Shown here: positions 26,108 through 35,098 of the stretch, piece by piece
Position numbering within the stretch: position 1 is the stretch's first letter
Layout: the number at the start of each line of letters is the position of its first letter
NCBI GenBank assembly: GCA_030605085.1
Contig: JAUWBH010000045.1
Coordinates: 1 to 35,098, forward strand
DNA from: Promethearchaeota archaeon
GTDB lineage: Archaea > Asgardarchaeota > Lokiarchaeia > Sigynarchaeales > SOKP01
Length of the DNA: 35,098 nucleotides
Direction of reading: 5' to 3'
Notes under the pieces: generated by a model
What the model was told of the DNA's origin: nothing
Databases searched by the model: none
Seen by the model: only the letters and a program-made list of their open reading frames with translations
Made by a program: the position numbers and the translations under genes

Positions 26108-26379
26108 AAAGAATTGCCAAAAAATAATAATATCCATTTTTTTTTTAAAGAAAATTAAATTTTTAAGGTATTAAGTCAAATTTAAAAATTATGAGAGTTT
26201 TTAAGGATTGCTGAAATCCAAAATGGAATTACATTGACAAGGTATTTATTACTAATAACTCAATTTTTAACAAAAAGAATTACTAATCTTTTGGACTGCA
26301 ATCAAAAATTTAAAAATAAATAGATTTTTTTTAAAAATCATTGTTTATTCATAGTAAAATTGTGTTTTGTATTTGAGGA

Positions 26380-26535
26380 ATGAAATCTCGCGCAAAGTTG
26401 ATTATTGCTGTATTTATTTCTCTTTTTATAATTATTTATTTCTTATTTCTATCAATATTTTATCTTAATAAATTTATAAATAAAATATCATTTGTTCTTA
26501 TTATAGGCTTTATTGCAGTAATTATTGGTTTCTAA
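26380..26535 (+). CDS. Small two-span membrane protein, 51 residues
   Basis: It begins MKSRAKLIIAVFISLF, with a basic N-terminus then two hydrophobic segments separated by YLNKFINK, and ends in VIIGF. GAGGA lies immediately before the ATG, closer than usual. It sits in the 618-base space between the acidic membrane protein and the glycan cluster; the rest of that space shows nothing. Hydrophobic frames arise easily in AT-rich DNA, so confidence is modest. Confidence 0.35.
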   Translation: MKSRAKLIIAVFISLFIIIYFLFLSIFYLNKFINKISFVLIIGFIAVIIGF

Positions 26536-26725
26536 TAATGAATTAGAGATAAAAATATAAATAATTCATTTACTTTTTTGTAAGTGGTAAAATTTTTAAA
26601 TAAGGCTTATAAAGTTATATTAATTAGATTCATTTAATTAATCCATAAAATAAGCCTTTTAAAATCTCATATGTACTAAAACAATTTTTTAGAGTTTTTA
26701 AAAATCTAAAACATTAAGCTTAAAA

Positions 26726-27592
26726 ATGATATCGAGAGACTCTTTATTAAAAAAAACAACCAATGATACTAATAAAATTAAGATCTTCAACGATGTAAAT
26801 CAAAACAAAATCTTATTTGAAGATAAAACAATATTAATCTCTATAATAATCCCTTTATATAACGAGGAACGTTCAATTAAGAATGTACTTAATAGAATTC
26901 CAAATCATAATCTACGTGAAATTATTTTAATTGACGATGGATCTACTGATAACAGCGTGAAAAAAGTAGAAGAACTTAATAATATAAAAATCAAAATAAT
27001 AAAACACGGTAAAAATCTAGGTTATGGTGCCGCAATATTGACGGGTTTTAAAAATACTACGGGAGATATTATAATAACGATGGACTCTGATGGGCAACAT
27101 AATCCCGAAGAAATTACTCGTCTAATTTTGCCAATTATTAAGAACCAAGCGGATATCGTTTTAGGATCAAGATATTTAGGTAATTCTAATTATAAGATTC
27201 CACTTTATACTCGGATAGGAGAATTTATTGTTAAAAAATACTTATGGGCTCTTTATCGTCAAAAAATCGGGAATAATCAGAGTGGATTCAGAGCTTATTC
27301 GAAAAAAACTTCAAAATTATTTGAAAATATGATTTTTTCGAAATTTGGGTTATGTACAGAGATATTGTTTGAAGCAGCACATAATAATTTAAGGATTGCT
27401 GAAATTCCTATTACTTTAAATCAGCGAGAATTCGGATCCTCCTATGTCAATTTAGTGAAAATACTGGTTTCTATTTCATTATGTTTTCTGATTTATGGAT
27501 TAAAAAAATTTAATATAAAAAAAATAGTTCCACATCAAATTTTTGATAAAAAATACAACAAGATAATAAAAAATTTAAGAAAATTCTATTGA
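26726..27592 (+). CDS. GT2 glycosyltransferase, dolichyl-phosphate mannosyl/glucosyltransferase-like
   Basis: A 288-residue family 2 glycosyltransferase. After a 40-residue N-terminal extension comes SIIIPLYNEERSI, then IDDGSTDNS, and the metal-binding MDSDGQHNPEE typical of polyprenyl-phosphate sugar synthases, followed by LGSRYL and SGFRAYSK. One hydrophobic span near the C-terminus (LVKILVSISLCFLIYGL) could anchor it to the membrane. It probably loads a sugar onto a lipid carrier for N-glycans or surface polymers. It opens the glycan cluster that runs to 34.5 kb. Confidence 0.88.
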   Translation: MISRDSLLKKTTNDTNKIKIFNDVNQNKILFEDKTILISIIIPLYNEERSIKNVLNRIPNHNLREIILIDDGSTDNSVKKVEELNNIKIKIIKHGKNLGYGAAILTGFKNTTGDIIITMDSDGQHNPEEITRLILPIIKNQADIVLGSRYLGNSNYKIPLYTRIGEFIVKKYLWALYRQKIGNNQSGFRAYSKKTSKLFENMIFSKFGLCTEILFEAAHNNLRIAEIPITLNQREFGSSYVNLVKILVSISLCFLIYGLKKFNIKKIVPHQIFDKKYNKIIKNLRKFY

Positions 27593-27632
27593 TTAAATTT
27601 TAAATTTAAAATACTTAACTTAGGGTGAAATT

Positions 27633-28607
27633 ATGAAAATACTTATTACAGGTGGGTTGGGAGCTATTGGTAAACCAACTGTTAATGAATTAAGACGACG
27701 AGATTTTGAAGTTTGGGTATGTGACAAACATCATAATCACGATAAAAATTATTTAAAATGTGATGTCGGTGAATATCGTCAAGTAGAGCAAATGTTTCAA
27801 AAAGAAAAATTCGATTTGGTTTATCACCTCGCAGCAGAATTTGGTAGAATGAATGGAGAACATTTTTATGAAACGCTTTGGAAATCAAATGTTATTGGGA
27901 CTAAAAACATTATTCAAATGCAAATTAAATATGATTTTAAGTTAGTTTTTACTAGTAGCTCAGAGATTTATGGAGATTATAACGGTCTTATGATTGAAGA
28001 TGTTCCTATGAAAGTTCCAATTAGACAATTAAACGATTATGCTATGACAAAATGGGTAAATGAACAACAAATTTTGAATTCAGAAGATTTACACAATGTT
28101 GAGACAGTTAGGTTAAGATTATTTAATATATATGGGCCTGGTGAATATTATTCCAATTATAGGAGCGTGATTTGCTTATTCATATATCGAGCCCTTCATG
28201 ATTTACCATATACAGTTTATTTAAATCATCATAGAAGTTCCTCGTATATTGATGATACTATAAGAACTATTTCAAATGTAACAGATCATTTTCATCCTGG
28301 AGAGGTTTATAACATATCTGGAGACGAATATCACGATATTAAAACTTTATCAGATTTGATATTAGATTATTTAGGGAAAAACGACGAGTTAGTCGAATAT
28401 ATTGAAGAAGAATACCATAATGTCCATAATAAAAAAGCAGATAATTCTAAAGCAAAACGAGATTTATATCATAATCCAAAAGTACCTTTAAAAGAAGGAA
28501 TACAAAGGACTTTAAAGTGGCAAAAAAAGATATATAATATTGATGGGAAAGTAAAATTAAATCATATATCTAAACTTAAAGCAAAAATATCAAATAATAA
28601 AAATTAA
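27633..28607 (+). CDS. NAD-dependent sugar epimerase/dehydratase (extended SDR)
   Basis: A 324-residue nucleotide-sugar modifying enzyme. The NAD motif is ITGGLGAIG at residues 4-12. The active site shows SSSEIYGDY and the YAMTK pair (tyrosine and lysine), followed by RLFNIYGPGE. A UDP-glucose 4-epimerase-like activity is the closest general match, but substrate and product are uncertain. An AGGGTGA precedes the ATG. It lies 40 bases after the GT2 gene, probably in one operon. Confidence 0.87.
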   Translation: MKILITGGLGAIGKPTVNELRRRDFEVWVCDKHHNHDKNYLKCDVGEYRQVEQMFQKEKFDLVYHLAAEFGRMNGEHFYETLWKSNVIGTKNIIQMQIKYDFKLVFTSSSEIYGDYNGLMIEDVPMKVPIRQLNDYAMTKWVNEQQILNSEDLHNVETVRLRLFNIYGPGEYYSNYRSVICLFIYRALHDLPYTVYLNHHRSSSYIDDTIRTISNVTDHFHPGEVYNISGDEYHDIKTLSDLILDYLGKNDELVEYIEEEYHNVHNKKADNSKAKRDLYHNPKVPLKEGIQRTLKWQKKIYNIDGKVKLNHISKLKAKISNNKN

Positions 28608-28716
28608 AGAATTAATATTCTACAGAAAAAAAAAAAATTCGAAATTAACAGGAGGAAAGTTCTTCTTCTAAGAAACTAAAGAAAAAAGATCGTAGAAGAT
28701 TTAGAATAGGGATAGT

Positions 28717-29910
28717 ATGAAAGATAAGAGAAAATTACTAATAATTCAAGAAACAGATTGGATTCTTAGAGGTCCGCATCAGAATCATCACTTAATTGGA
28801 AGATTAGACCAGAGCAAATATGATATTAGAATAGTGGATTTTCCTATCATCTGGGATAAAGAAAAACGACGTGAATTTCCTTTTATTAAAAAATTTCATA
28901 ATTTGAGAGTGAAAAGTAAAGTAAAACCATCAAATTTTTTGCATATATATCGTCCTCCCTTCATTAATTTCCCTTATCTTAATTTTCTTTCAATATTTCT
29001 TCAAAGATTAGTTATAAAGAGGCAAATTAAAAAATTTCACCCCGAAATAGTTATATGTTTTGGCTCTCTCTTAAATGTAAATTATGTTTACAGGAAATGC
29101 AAAAAGAATAACATACCATTCATTTACTTCCTTCTTGAAAAATATTATACAATGTTACCAAACAAATTTTTAAGAAAATTCTCAAAAGGATTGGAACATA
29201 AAGCTATTAAACGCTCTGATATAAACATAGTTTTAAATTGTGCTTTTAAGGAATATGTAGATTGCATATGTGATGATGGAATAAAGAACATTACTGTTCC
29301 GGGGGGTATTGATTTGCATCGCTATAGCCCCGATATTGAAGCTATTGACGTGAAAAAAAAATATAGGATCAAAGAAGATGATATCGTCATGTTTTTTATG
29401 GGATGGATATATAGTTTCTCCGGCATAATGGAGGTTGCACAAAAAGTCGCAGAGTCAAGTGATAACCGTCTAAAATTGATGATTGTTGGTGAAGGTGGGC
29501 TTTATAATGAATTACGAAAATTTGTTAAAAAGAATAACCTAGAAAATAGAATTATTTTGACTGGTTGGATACCTTTTGAAAAAGTACCAGAATATATTTC
29601 CATCGCTGATATATGCCTTTTGCCTGCTTATAACAATGAAGTGATGAGAGATATTGTGCCTATAAAGATGTACGAATATCTTGGAATGGGCAAGCCTGTA
29701 GTTTCGACACGATTGCCAGGAATTATGAAAGAGTTTGGAGAGGACAATGGGGTATTTTATGTCGAAAATCCTGAACAAACTCTTGAACTAGCAACAGATT
29801 TATTAGAAAAGGCTAAAAATGAAGGAAGAAAGGGTAGAAAATTTGCCGAGAAATATGATTGGAAAGAAATAAAAAAAAAATTTGAGATTGTTTTGAACAA
29901 TTTACTATAG
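28717..29910 (+). CDS. GT4 family glycosyltransferase
   Basis: A 397-residue GT-B enzyme. The acceptor half begins LLIIQETDWILRGPHQN. The donor half shows VMFFMGWIYSFSG, LMIVGEGGLYNELR and PIKMYEYLGMGKPVVST, the usual nucleotide-sugar region. It likely transfers a sugar to a lipid-linked glycan on the inner face of the membrane. Donor and linkage cannot be read. It belongs to the same rightward cluster, 109 bases after the epimerase gene. Confidence 0.88.
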   Translation: MKDKRKLLIIQETDWILRGPHQNHHLIGRLDQSKYDIRIVDFPIIWDKEKRREFPFIKKFHNLRVKSKVKPSNFLHIYRPPFINFPYLNFLSIFLQRLVIKRQIKKFHPEIVICFGSLLNVNYVYRKCKKNNIPFIYFLLEKYYTMLPNKFLRKFSKGLEHKAIKRSDINIVLNCAFKEYVDCICDDGIKNITVPGGIDLHRYSPDIEAIDVKKKYRIKEDDIVMFFMGWIYSFSGIMEVAQKVAESSDNRLKLMIVGEGGLYNELRKFVKKNNLENRIILTGWIPFEKVPEYISIADICLLPAYNNEVMRDIVPIKMYEYLGMGKPVVSTRLPGIMKEFGEDNGVFYVENPEQTLELATDLLEKAKNEGRKGRKFAEKYDWKEIKKKFEIVLNNLL

Positions 29911-30029
29911 AAGAAATTTTCATTGGCACATCTGTTATTTCATTTGTATGTAAAAATTTCAAAAAAATGATATATATATTTAGAAATAATAAAAAGGATA
30001 AAAATTAAAAAATTAATTCTTATTTTATT

Positions 30030-31220
30030 ATGAAAAATTATAACATTACATTTGTCACCACTCATTTAACAATTTTCGGAGGTGCAGGGAAATTTTTAAT
30101 GGACTATGCTAACATATTTTGTGAAAAAGGTTATAAAATAACTATTGTGGCTCAAAAAATTAACCGAAATCTTTATAGCTTTAATGATAAAATTTCACTT
30201 ATAGAAATCGGGGGGCCATTACCTTCAAATCCTTTTTATTGGCTTAAATTTAATAAGATAAAAAAAAGATACATTGGAGTTTTAAATAAATTGGATAATG
30301 ATTTAATTATGTCCCAGCATTTTCCAACCAATTACTTTTGTTCAAAAATTAATAATAGAAACAGTTTAAAATTTGTATATTATTGTCAAGAACCTTTTCG
30401 ATTATTCCATGATAAAAAATTTTACTCTAATAATTCATTTTTCTTAAAAATTGTTAGTTGGATTCTTAGGGTCTTTTTTAAAAAGTATGATTTTGAAGGT
30501 ACTCTCAATGCGGATGAAATAATTAGTAATAGTAATTTTACCAAAAAACGAGTCAAAGAAGTTTATAGTAAAGATAGTTATGTGCATTATATAGGGGTTA
30601 ACATTAATGAGGATACTGATAAATTTGATGAGTTCGATCTTGAGCAAAAATTAATGCTAAAAAAAAATACTCCAATAATTTTTACATTAGGATTGACGCA
30701 CCATATGAAAGGTTCTAAAGAATTAATAGTAATTTTTGAAAAGATATTAAAAGAAATACCCGAGATAGTTCTTGTAATTGGAGGTTGGATAATAAAATCA
30801 AATAAAGTAATAATTAAAAAAATGATGAAGAAATTAAAAATTCCTCACGAAAACATTATCTTTTACGGATTTATCGATAATGATTCTTTACGATATTTCT
30901 ACGCAAATTCAACTCTAACATTTTTTACTGCATTGGACGAACCATTTGGCTTAATCCCATTAGAATCAATGGCAAATGGTACTCCTGTTATTGCATTTAA
31001 AGAAGGAGGGCCCTCAGAAACTATTGAAGACGATAAAACGGGTTATACTGTGAATTCTAACAATCTTGATGAATTCGCTCAAAAAGCTATAAAACTTTTA
31101 AAAAACAAAAGTCTGTATGGGAAGTTTTCTAATAATTCTATAGAACATGTTAAAAAAAATTTCAGCATTGAGAAAGGATTTTCAGATTTAGAATCAATAT
31201 TTATAAAAATTTTAAATTAA
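30030..31220 (+). CDS. GT4 family glycosyltransferase
   Basis: A 396-residue GT-B enzyme. The N-terminus FVTTHLTIFGGAGKFLMDYA shows the glycine-rich acceptor loop. The C-terminal half has FTLGLTHHMKGSKELI and the E-x7-E motif within DEPFGLIPLESMANGTPV, typical of retaining GT4 enzymes such as mannosyltransferases. It differs enough from the other two GT4 proteins here that they are not recent duplicates. The preceding 119 bases are AT-rich. Confidence 0.9.
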   Translation: MKNYNITFVTTHLTIFGGAGKFLMDYANIFCEKGYKITIVAQKINRNLYSFNDKISLIEIGGPLPSNPFYWLKFNKIKKRYIGVLNKLDNDLIMSQHFPTNYFCSKINNRNSLKFVYYCQEPFRLFHDKKFYSNNSFFLKIVSWILRVFFKKYDFEGTLNADEIISNSNFTKKRVKEVYSKDSYVHYIGVNINEDTDKFDEFDLEQKLMLKKNTPIIFTLGLTHHMKGSKELIVIFEKILKEIPEIVLVIGGWIIKSNKVIIKKMMKKLKIPHENIIFYGFIDNDSLRYFYANSTLTFFTALDEPFGLIPLESMANGTPVIAFKEGGPSETIEDDKTGYTVNSNNLDEFAQKAIKLLKNKSLYGKFSNNSIEHVKKNFSIEKGFSDLESIFIKILN

Positions 31221-31275
31221 TCATGTTTTTAAAATTAATAAGTTATATCTAGAATAAATTTAAAAGTGTTAAAAT

Positions 31276-32487
31276 TTGTTAGAGATAAATAATACAAAAA
31301 CACAAAACAAAAGGTTTAATATATTATTCATCTCAAGCCATTATAATTATTTTATTGATCATACATCTTTTAATCGAATGTATTATAATTTAATTTTTTT
31401 TCAGAACCATGAAAATTTTAATGTAATCGTTTTACAGCCCGATAGAAAACGAAAACATGAGAATATAAAATTAAAGAAAAATATAAAATGTTGTTATTTT
31501 AAAGAGATTAGCATTTTAGGAAATCTATTTCAAATTTTCACCGATTTCAATCCATATTTTATTTCAAAAGTTATTAAAATTCTTAAAATGCATCATATCG
31601 ATTTAATTCATGTAGATTTTATATTTGGAATAAATATTTTGAAATTAATAACAAAAATTCCCATTTCTTATAATGCGCATAATGTTGAATACTTATTTGC
31701 AATTCAAATTGGTAAATATCATTTTAAGATACCAAAATTTTTTAGGTTCTTTTATTCAAGATATATTTACATGTTAGAGAAATTTGCTGTAAAATCTGTT
31801 AAAAATATAAACGCAATTAGTTATGTTGACCAAAAGAAATTTATGAAAATTTATGATGTCCCTGAAGAAAAAATAATTGTTAGCAATATGGGATATATAA
31901 AAGAGATTTATAATAACCCCATAATACAAAAAGAAGCAAGAAAAAGATTAAAAGTTGATCAAAATAAATTTATTGTAATATACCATGGTTTATGTTCAAA
32001 CAAATCAGGTAAAGAGGCTTTAAATATTATAATAGATTATATTGCCCCTCAAATAAAAGATAAAAACATTTTATTTTTATTGGCAGGAAAAAAAATGCCT
32101 AGTTTTGATAAAAAAAAAAATATTAAATTTTTAGGCTTTGTGAAAGATATTAAAGAATTTTTATATGCTGCTGATGTTGCAATCGCTCCTATTCTTAGAG
32201 GATCTGGAATTAGAATTAAAATTTTAGAATACTTATCAGCTAATATACCTCTCATCTCAACTAAAAAAGGAGCAGAAGGGCATTTATTAAAAAATGGAGC
32301 GCATGGCTATATTGTCAAGCATCCTATAGACGATATAGTAAAAAAGATATTAGAGTTAAAAAACAATCCTGAGAAAATTAAAGAATTCAAGATTAATATT
32401 AAGAAATTATTAGAGGAAAAATATAATTGGGATGAAAATTCAAAGGTTTTGGGGAAAAAATACATAAAAATTCTCAAAAGAAAATAA
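31276..32487 (+). CDS. GT4 family glycosyltransferase
   Basis: A 403-residue GT-B enzyme. The core begins RFNILFISSHYNYFID. ISYNAHNVEYLF is the family's conserved acceptor-domain segment. IYHGLCSNKSGKEALN and IKILEYLSANIPLIST mark the donor domain. The only start codon far enough upstream is TTG 31276; the first ATG comes after the core fold has begun, so TTG is preferred. It likely acts on the same glycan as its neighbours. Confidence 0.85.
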   Translation: MLEINNTKTQNKRFNILFISSHYNYFIDHTSFNRMYYNLIFFQNHENFNVIVLQPDRKRKHENIKLKKNIKCCYFKEISILGNLFQIFTDFNPYFISKVIKILKMHHIDLIHVDFIFGINILKLITKIPISYNAHNVEYLFAIQIGKYHFKIPKFFRFFYSRYIYMLEKFAVKSVKNINAISYVDQKKFMKIYDVPEEKIIVSNMGYIKEIYNNPIIQKEARKRLKVDQNKFIVIYHGLCSNKSGKEALNIIIDYIAPQIKDKNILFLLAGKKMPSFDKKKNIKFLGFVKDIKEFLYAADVAIAPILRGSGIRIKILEYLSANIPLISTKKGAEGHLLKNGAHGYIVKHPIDDIVKKILELKNNPEKIKEFKINIKKLLEEKYNWDENSKVLGKKYIKILKRK

Positions 32488-32566
32488 AAATTGATTAATT
32501 AACACTTTAATTATATCATTACATTTACCATGTGATAATAAATTTCTTCTTTATTTAAGAATAAAT

Positions 32567-33487
32567 TTAAAAATTAATTTCTAATCTTTTTTTAAACCCA
32601 AGTTTAATTCCATTTATTGTCCCTTTAATACCTTTAAAGAAAAAATTATAGTTAATCTTTTTTTTTCGAAAATTTATTGTGTATATAAATATTTGAATAA
32701 ATTGCATAAAAAATTGCCATATTACAAGAGGAATTGAAAAATATTTAAAACAAAAAATCATTCTATTCTGAAAATAGAATTTTTTAAAAGAATTAGATAA
32801 TTCTACTCTGATGTTATGGTATATTTTAGTTTTTGGGTTGCAATAAATATTCATATATCCTTTTAGAGTAGCTCTATAACATAAATCACTATCTTCACCA
32901 TACATGAAATAAACATTATCTAATAATCCAATTTTTTTCAAGATTTCCATTCTTATAAAAAGAGCACATCCCACTGCAAAATCAATTTTAAATGGTTTTT
33001 TTAACGAATCCTCATCTTTCTTCATTCTATCTATAGGCTTAAATAAAGAATACGAAAATTTATTTATTTTACCACCATTTTGCCATATAATGTTTTTATT
33101 ATGATAGTAACAAATTTTAGGTTGGGCAATGTGGATAAATTTATATTTCTTGAATAAATCAACCATTGATTCTAAAAATGTTGGTTCGTGGAATGTATCA
33201 CAATTTAGTAGTAATATCAAATTCCCTCTTGAATTCTTAATTCCCAAATTATTTCCTCCTGTGAATCCCATATTTTTATCAGAATAAATAACTTTTATTT
33301 TATTCTTAAAAAACTCATTTAAATTGTTAGTTTTTAAAAAACTCTGAAGCCTTCTTTTATATAAATCTCCAGAATTATTATCAACAATTATTAATTCAAA
33401 TTTTTTGAAATTTTGATTTTGAAGTGATTTTAAACAATTTATTGTATGATGGGAATTATTATAATTTACTAAAATGATGGATAACAA
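32567..33487 (-). CDS. GT2 glycosyltransferase, rhamnosyltransferase-like
   Basis: A GT2 enzyme of about 306 residues, on the opposite strand to its neighbours. Motifs: LSIILVNYNNSHHTINCL, IIVDNNSGD, NMGFTGGNNLG, LLLNCDTF (DxD-like) and YFMYGEDSDLCYR. A hydrophobic span near the C-terminus (IPLVIWQFFMQFIQIFIY) suggests membrane contact. An ATG at 33529 would add 14 unusual residues and lacks a ribosome site. TTG 33487 has GGTGA seven bases upstream and starts right at the fold, so I prefer it. It converges with the GT4 gene ending at 32487. Confidence 0.85.
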   Translation of the reverse strand: MLSIILVNYNNSHHTINCLKSLQNQNFKKFELIIVDNNSGDLYKRRLQSFLKTNNLNEFFKNKIKVIYSDKNMGFTGGNNLGIKNSRGNLILLLNCDTFHEPTFLESMVDLFKKYKFIHIAQPKICYYHNKNIIWQNGGKINKFSYSLFKPIDRMKKDEDSLKKPFKIDFAVGCALFIRMEILKKIGLLDNVYFMYGEDSDLCYRATLKGYMNIYCNPKTKIYHNIRVELSNSFKKFYFQNRMIFCFKYFSIPLVIWQFFMQFIQIFIYTINFRKKKINYNFFFKGIKGTINGIKLGFKKRLEINF

Positions 33488-33769
33488 TTTGACTTCACCA
33501 AAAATGCATAAATAAAATTTAAAAATCATTTCTTAAACATTATAATTCAAAATCTGTATCAATGCAATCTTTGTATTCTTAATTATAAAATTTTTTATCG
33601 ATTCCTTATCGTCTTTTTTCATAATCTTTCACTAATATATTTTTTTAGAATAGTTTTATCTCTATATAAATTTACTTTACTTTTAAGAATTTATTAAAAA
33701 TTAAATAAGAAGTAAAATAAAATATATTCAAGAATTTTATGTATTTATACATTTTCGGAGAATCATAAA

Positions 33770-34471
33770 ATGAGAAAAGTTATTATTGTTACAGGAACCA
33801 CTCGTAGTGGGTCAACTTTATTAGATAAAATGTTGGGCAATTCTCCTGATGGGATCTCGTTAGGAGAAATACATACAATATTTAGACCATGGCTCTCTAG
33901 ACATCTTAAGAGACCTTTTTATAATAAAGAGCAACGCATTTTCTGGTCTGATATAAAACAAGGGAGCGAGAGAGAAGTATATAAAAATTTATTTAAAAAA
34001 TTCGATGATGTTAATTTTTTAGTTGACTCTAGCAAAAGTGTTCTTTGGATTAGAGATCAAAATAAATACAGTGAAAGTAAAGATTATGAAATTATACCTA
34101 TAATAATATTCAAAACACCATTAGAATACGCTTATTCTATGTATAAAAGGAATAATTTAAGAAATTGGGATCAAAAATGGATTAGAACACATTTATGGCT
34201 TTTTTATGTTTTAACTGATTTTTTTACGGTAAAATATCAGCAATTGGCCAAGAATCCAGCCAGTAAATTGGAAAGTATATGTGAAAAAGTTGGAATTGAT
34301 TATTTCGAAGGGAAAGAAAAATTTTGGAATAGTGATAATGTACTTTATTTGTTTGGCAGTGAAAGCATCAAAAAAGCGGGGGAAATTATTTATTATGAGA
34401 AACAATATGAGCGGGAGAAACTGGATTATTTAAAAAAGAACATAAATTTCGAAAATAGGGTAATAAAATAA
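33770..34471 (+). CDS. Sulfotransferase family protein, possibly truncated
   Basis: A 233-residue PAPS-dependent sulfotransferase-like protein. The 5'-phosphosulfate loop TGTTRSGSTLLDKML is at residues 8-22, the catalytic-region DSSKS near 86 and the 3'-phosphate region FKTPLEYAYSMYKR near 114-127. It may sulfate the glycan made by the neighbouring enzymes. The frame ends at TAA 34469, but the same frame stays open for 67 more codons (34472-34675) with protein-like content, so the gene may be cut by a nonsense codon. A 30-base hairpin is centred on the stop. Confidence 0.8.
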   Translation: MRKVIIVTGTTRSGSTLLDKMLGNSPDGISLGEIHTIFRPWLSRHLKRPFYNKEQRIFWSDIKQGSEREVYKNLFKKFDDVNFLVDSSKSVLWIRDQNKYSESKDYEIIPIIIFKTPLEYAYSMYKRNNLRNWDQKWIRTHLWLFYVLTDFFTVKYQQLAKNPASKLESICEKVGIDYFEGKEKFWNSDNVLYLFGSESIKKAGEIIYYEKQYEREKLDYLKKNINFENRVIK

Positions 34472-34483
34472 GTATTATCTATT
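34454..34483 (+). repeat. Hairpin centred on the sulfotransferase stop codon
   Basis: AATAG (34454-34458) pairs with CTATT (34479-34483). GTAATA pairs with TATTAT inside, with one G unpaired. The loop AAATAAG holds the TAA. Its 30-base size and stop-in-loop layout recall the fwdB introns, but 3-base bulges and a 4-bp central helix are missing. Confidence 0.5.
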
Positions 34484-34675
34484 CTGGAAGGATATGAAGT
34501 TGATTCAAACAATGAAATCGACAATTCTATTGTTAAATTAAAAAAGGAAAAAAATTTTATAAAAGAATTTAAGTTTCGTCATTTAGTAGAAATGAATTTA
34601 TCCACAACTCCCTACTATGGGGTCAATCGATTTACGCGTAAGATCTTGGATATATTATCAAAATTCAAAAAATAA
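34472..34675 (+). pseudogene. In-frame continuation of the sulfotransferase gene
   Basis: Directly after TAA 34469-34471 the frame continues for 67 codons to TAA 34673. It reads VLSILEGYEVDSNNEIDNSI and ends with STTPYYGVNRFTRKILDILS, looking like a real C-terminal domain rather than AT-rich noise. There is no start codon at its beginning; the first ATG is well inside. Either the upstream stop is a recent nonsense mutation, or it is read through or removed. Confidence 0.5.
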
Positions 34676-34708
34676 AATTTTTCAACGAAAATAATAAAAT
34701 TAAATTAA

Positions 34709-34918
34709 TTACAATGTAATGAGCTCTCGCATTGTTAGTAAATATAGAGAGTTTACCTGCACCTTAATATTGACCAATGATGTCCCGTAAAAAATGCTTT
34801 GCATATGTGTTCCTATAGTTGGAATAGGACTCCATATTTTCCATCGTCTTCCAAATAATATTTGTTTCCAGCCATATTTCCATGCTTTATAAAAATTTAT
34901 AATAAAAGAAAAATTTAA
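34709..34918 (-). pseudogene. Unidentified gene remnant
   Basis: A minus-strand frame without a start codon, open for 69 codons. Its first half (FYKAWKYGWKQILFGRRWKI, then WSPIPTIGTHMQ) has the tryptophan- and arginine-rich look of real protein; the second half is less convincing. Probably the 3' remnant of an enzyme gene of the glycan cluster. No family assigned. Confidence 0.35.
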
Positions 34919-34988
34919 CTAAAAATAAATGAGACATAAAAGATTTTAATTTCGAATAAATAGACTAAATGTTAAGTTTTTTGTATAT

Positions 34989-35098
34989 TTAAGTAACTAC
35001 TTCATTCTCTAAAAACCATTCTACTTTTCCCGAAAATTGCGTGTTTAACCTCCCAAGCACTCGTTCCTTCTTTAGAAGGTTATTACCGGATTCAAAAG
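34989..35098 (-). CDS. C-terminal end of a gene entering from the right
   Basis: The last 36 codons of a minus-strand frame ending at 34989. They read LLKKERVLGRLNTQFSGKVE and then WFLENEVVT. Base composition is richer in G and C than the surroundings, which supports coding. Too short to identify. Confidence 0.35.
   Translation of the reverse strand, partial: FESGNNLLKKERVLGRLNTQFSGKVEWFLENEVVT

Overview
The window looks like a piece of an AT-rich archaeal genome, most plausibly an Asgard (Lokiarchaeia-like) archaeon. The evidence is a formylmethanofuran dehydrogenase (fwd) operon, a flavin/iron-sulphur oxidoreductase of the Flx/HydBG type, an archaeal actin-family locus, a longin-like protein, archaeal-style glycosyltransferases and GGTG/GAGG ribosome binding sites. 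The assignment is inferred from gene content, not from a marker gene. I saw no tRNA, rRNA or CRISPR array.

Layout. 1-2.3 kb: end of an electron-transfer operon (Fe-S protein, AsrA/FlxB-like, AsrB/FlxA-like). 2.4-5.6 kb: CDP-alcohol phosphatidyltransferase, a longin-like protein, a small conserved protein followed by a decayed paralogue, and an LSm-like small protein. 5.6-10.05 kb: DUF255 thioredoxin-domain protein and nitroreductase on the minus strand, then UDP-glucose dehydrogenase. 10.1-15.0 kb: an actin-family locus. A canonical actin-like ATPase and two helical partners run right; a paralogue with an eroded nucleotide site, a coiled-coil protein and a 56-residue protein run left. 15.2-24.7 kb: fwdG-fwdF-fwdD-(fwdB fragment)-5.9 kb insert-fwdB-fwdC. 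24.8-26.6 kb: a nucleotidyltransferase-fold protein and two small membrane proteins. 26.7-35.1 kb: a surface-glycan cluster (two GT2, three GT4, one SDR epimerase, one sulfotransferase) ending in gene remnants.

The most interesting observation is in fwdB. The gene is broken by two inserts of 31 and 30 nt, each with an in-frame stop. Removing them restores a continuous 440-residue FwdB. Both inserts fold into the bulge-helix-bulge form cut by archaeal tRNA splicing endonuclease: a 4-bp central helix between two 3-nt bulges, and cleavage after the second bulge base gives exactly the expected reading frame. I infer two tiny pre-mRNA introns in a core carbon-metabolism gene, at the Fe-S cluster motif and just after the metal-ligand cysteine motif.

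Upstream of fwdB, a second, diverged copy of its first 17 codons follows fwdD with a good ribosome binding site, then stops abruptly. Between the two copies lie a frameshifted Mrr-like nuclease and a 1,619-residue protein with no family I recognise. This looks like a mobile insertion that landed within a few bases of the intron 1 site and brought or kept a replacement 5' end for fwdB.
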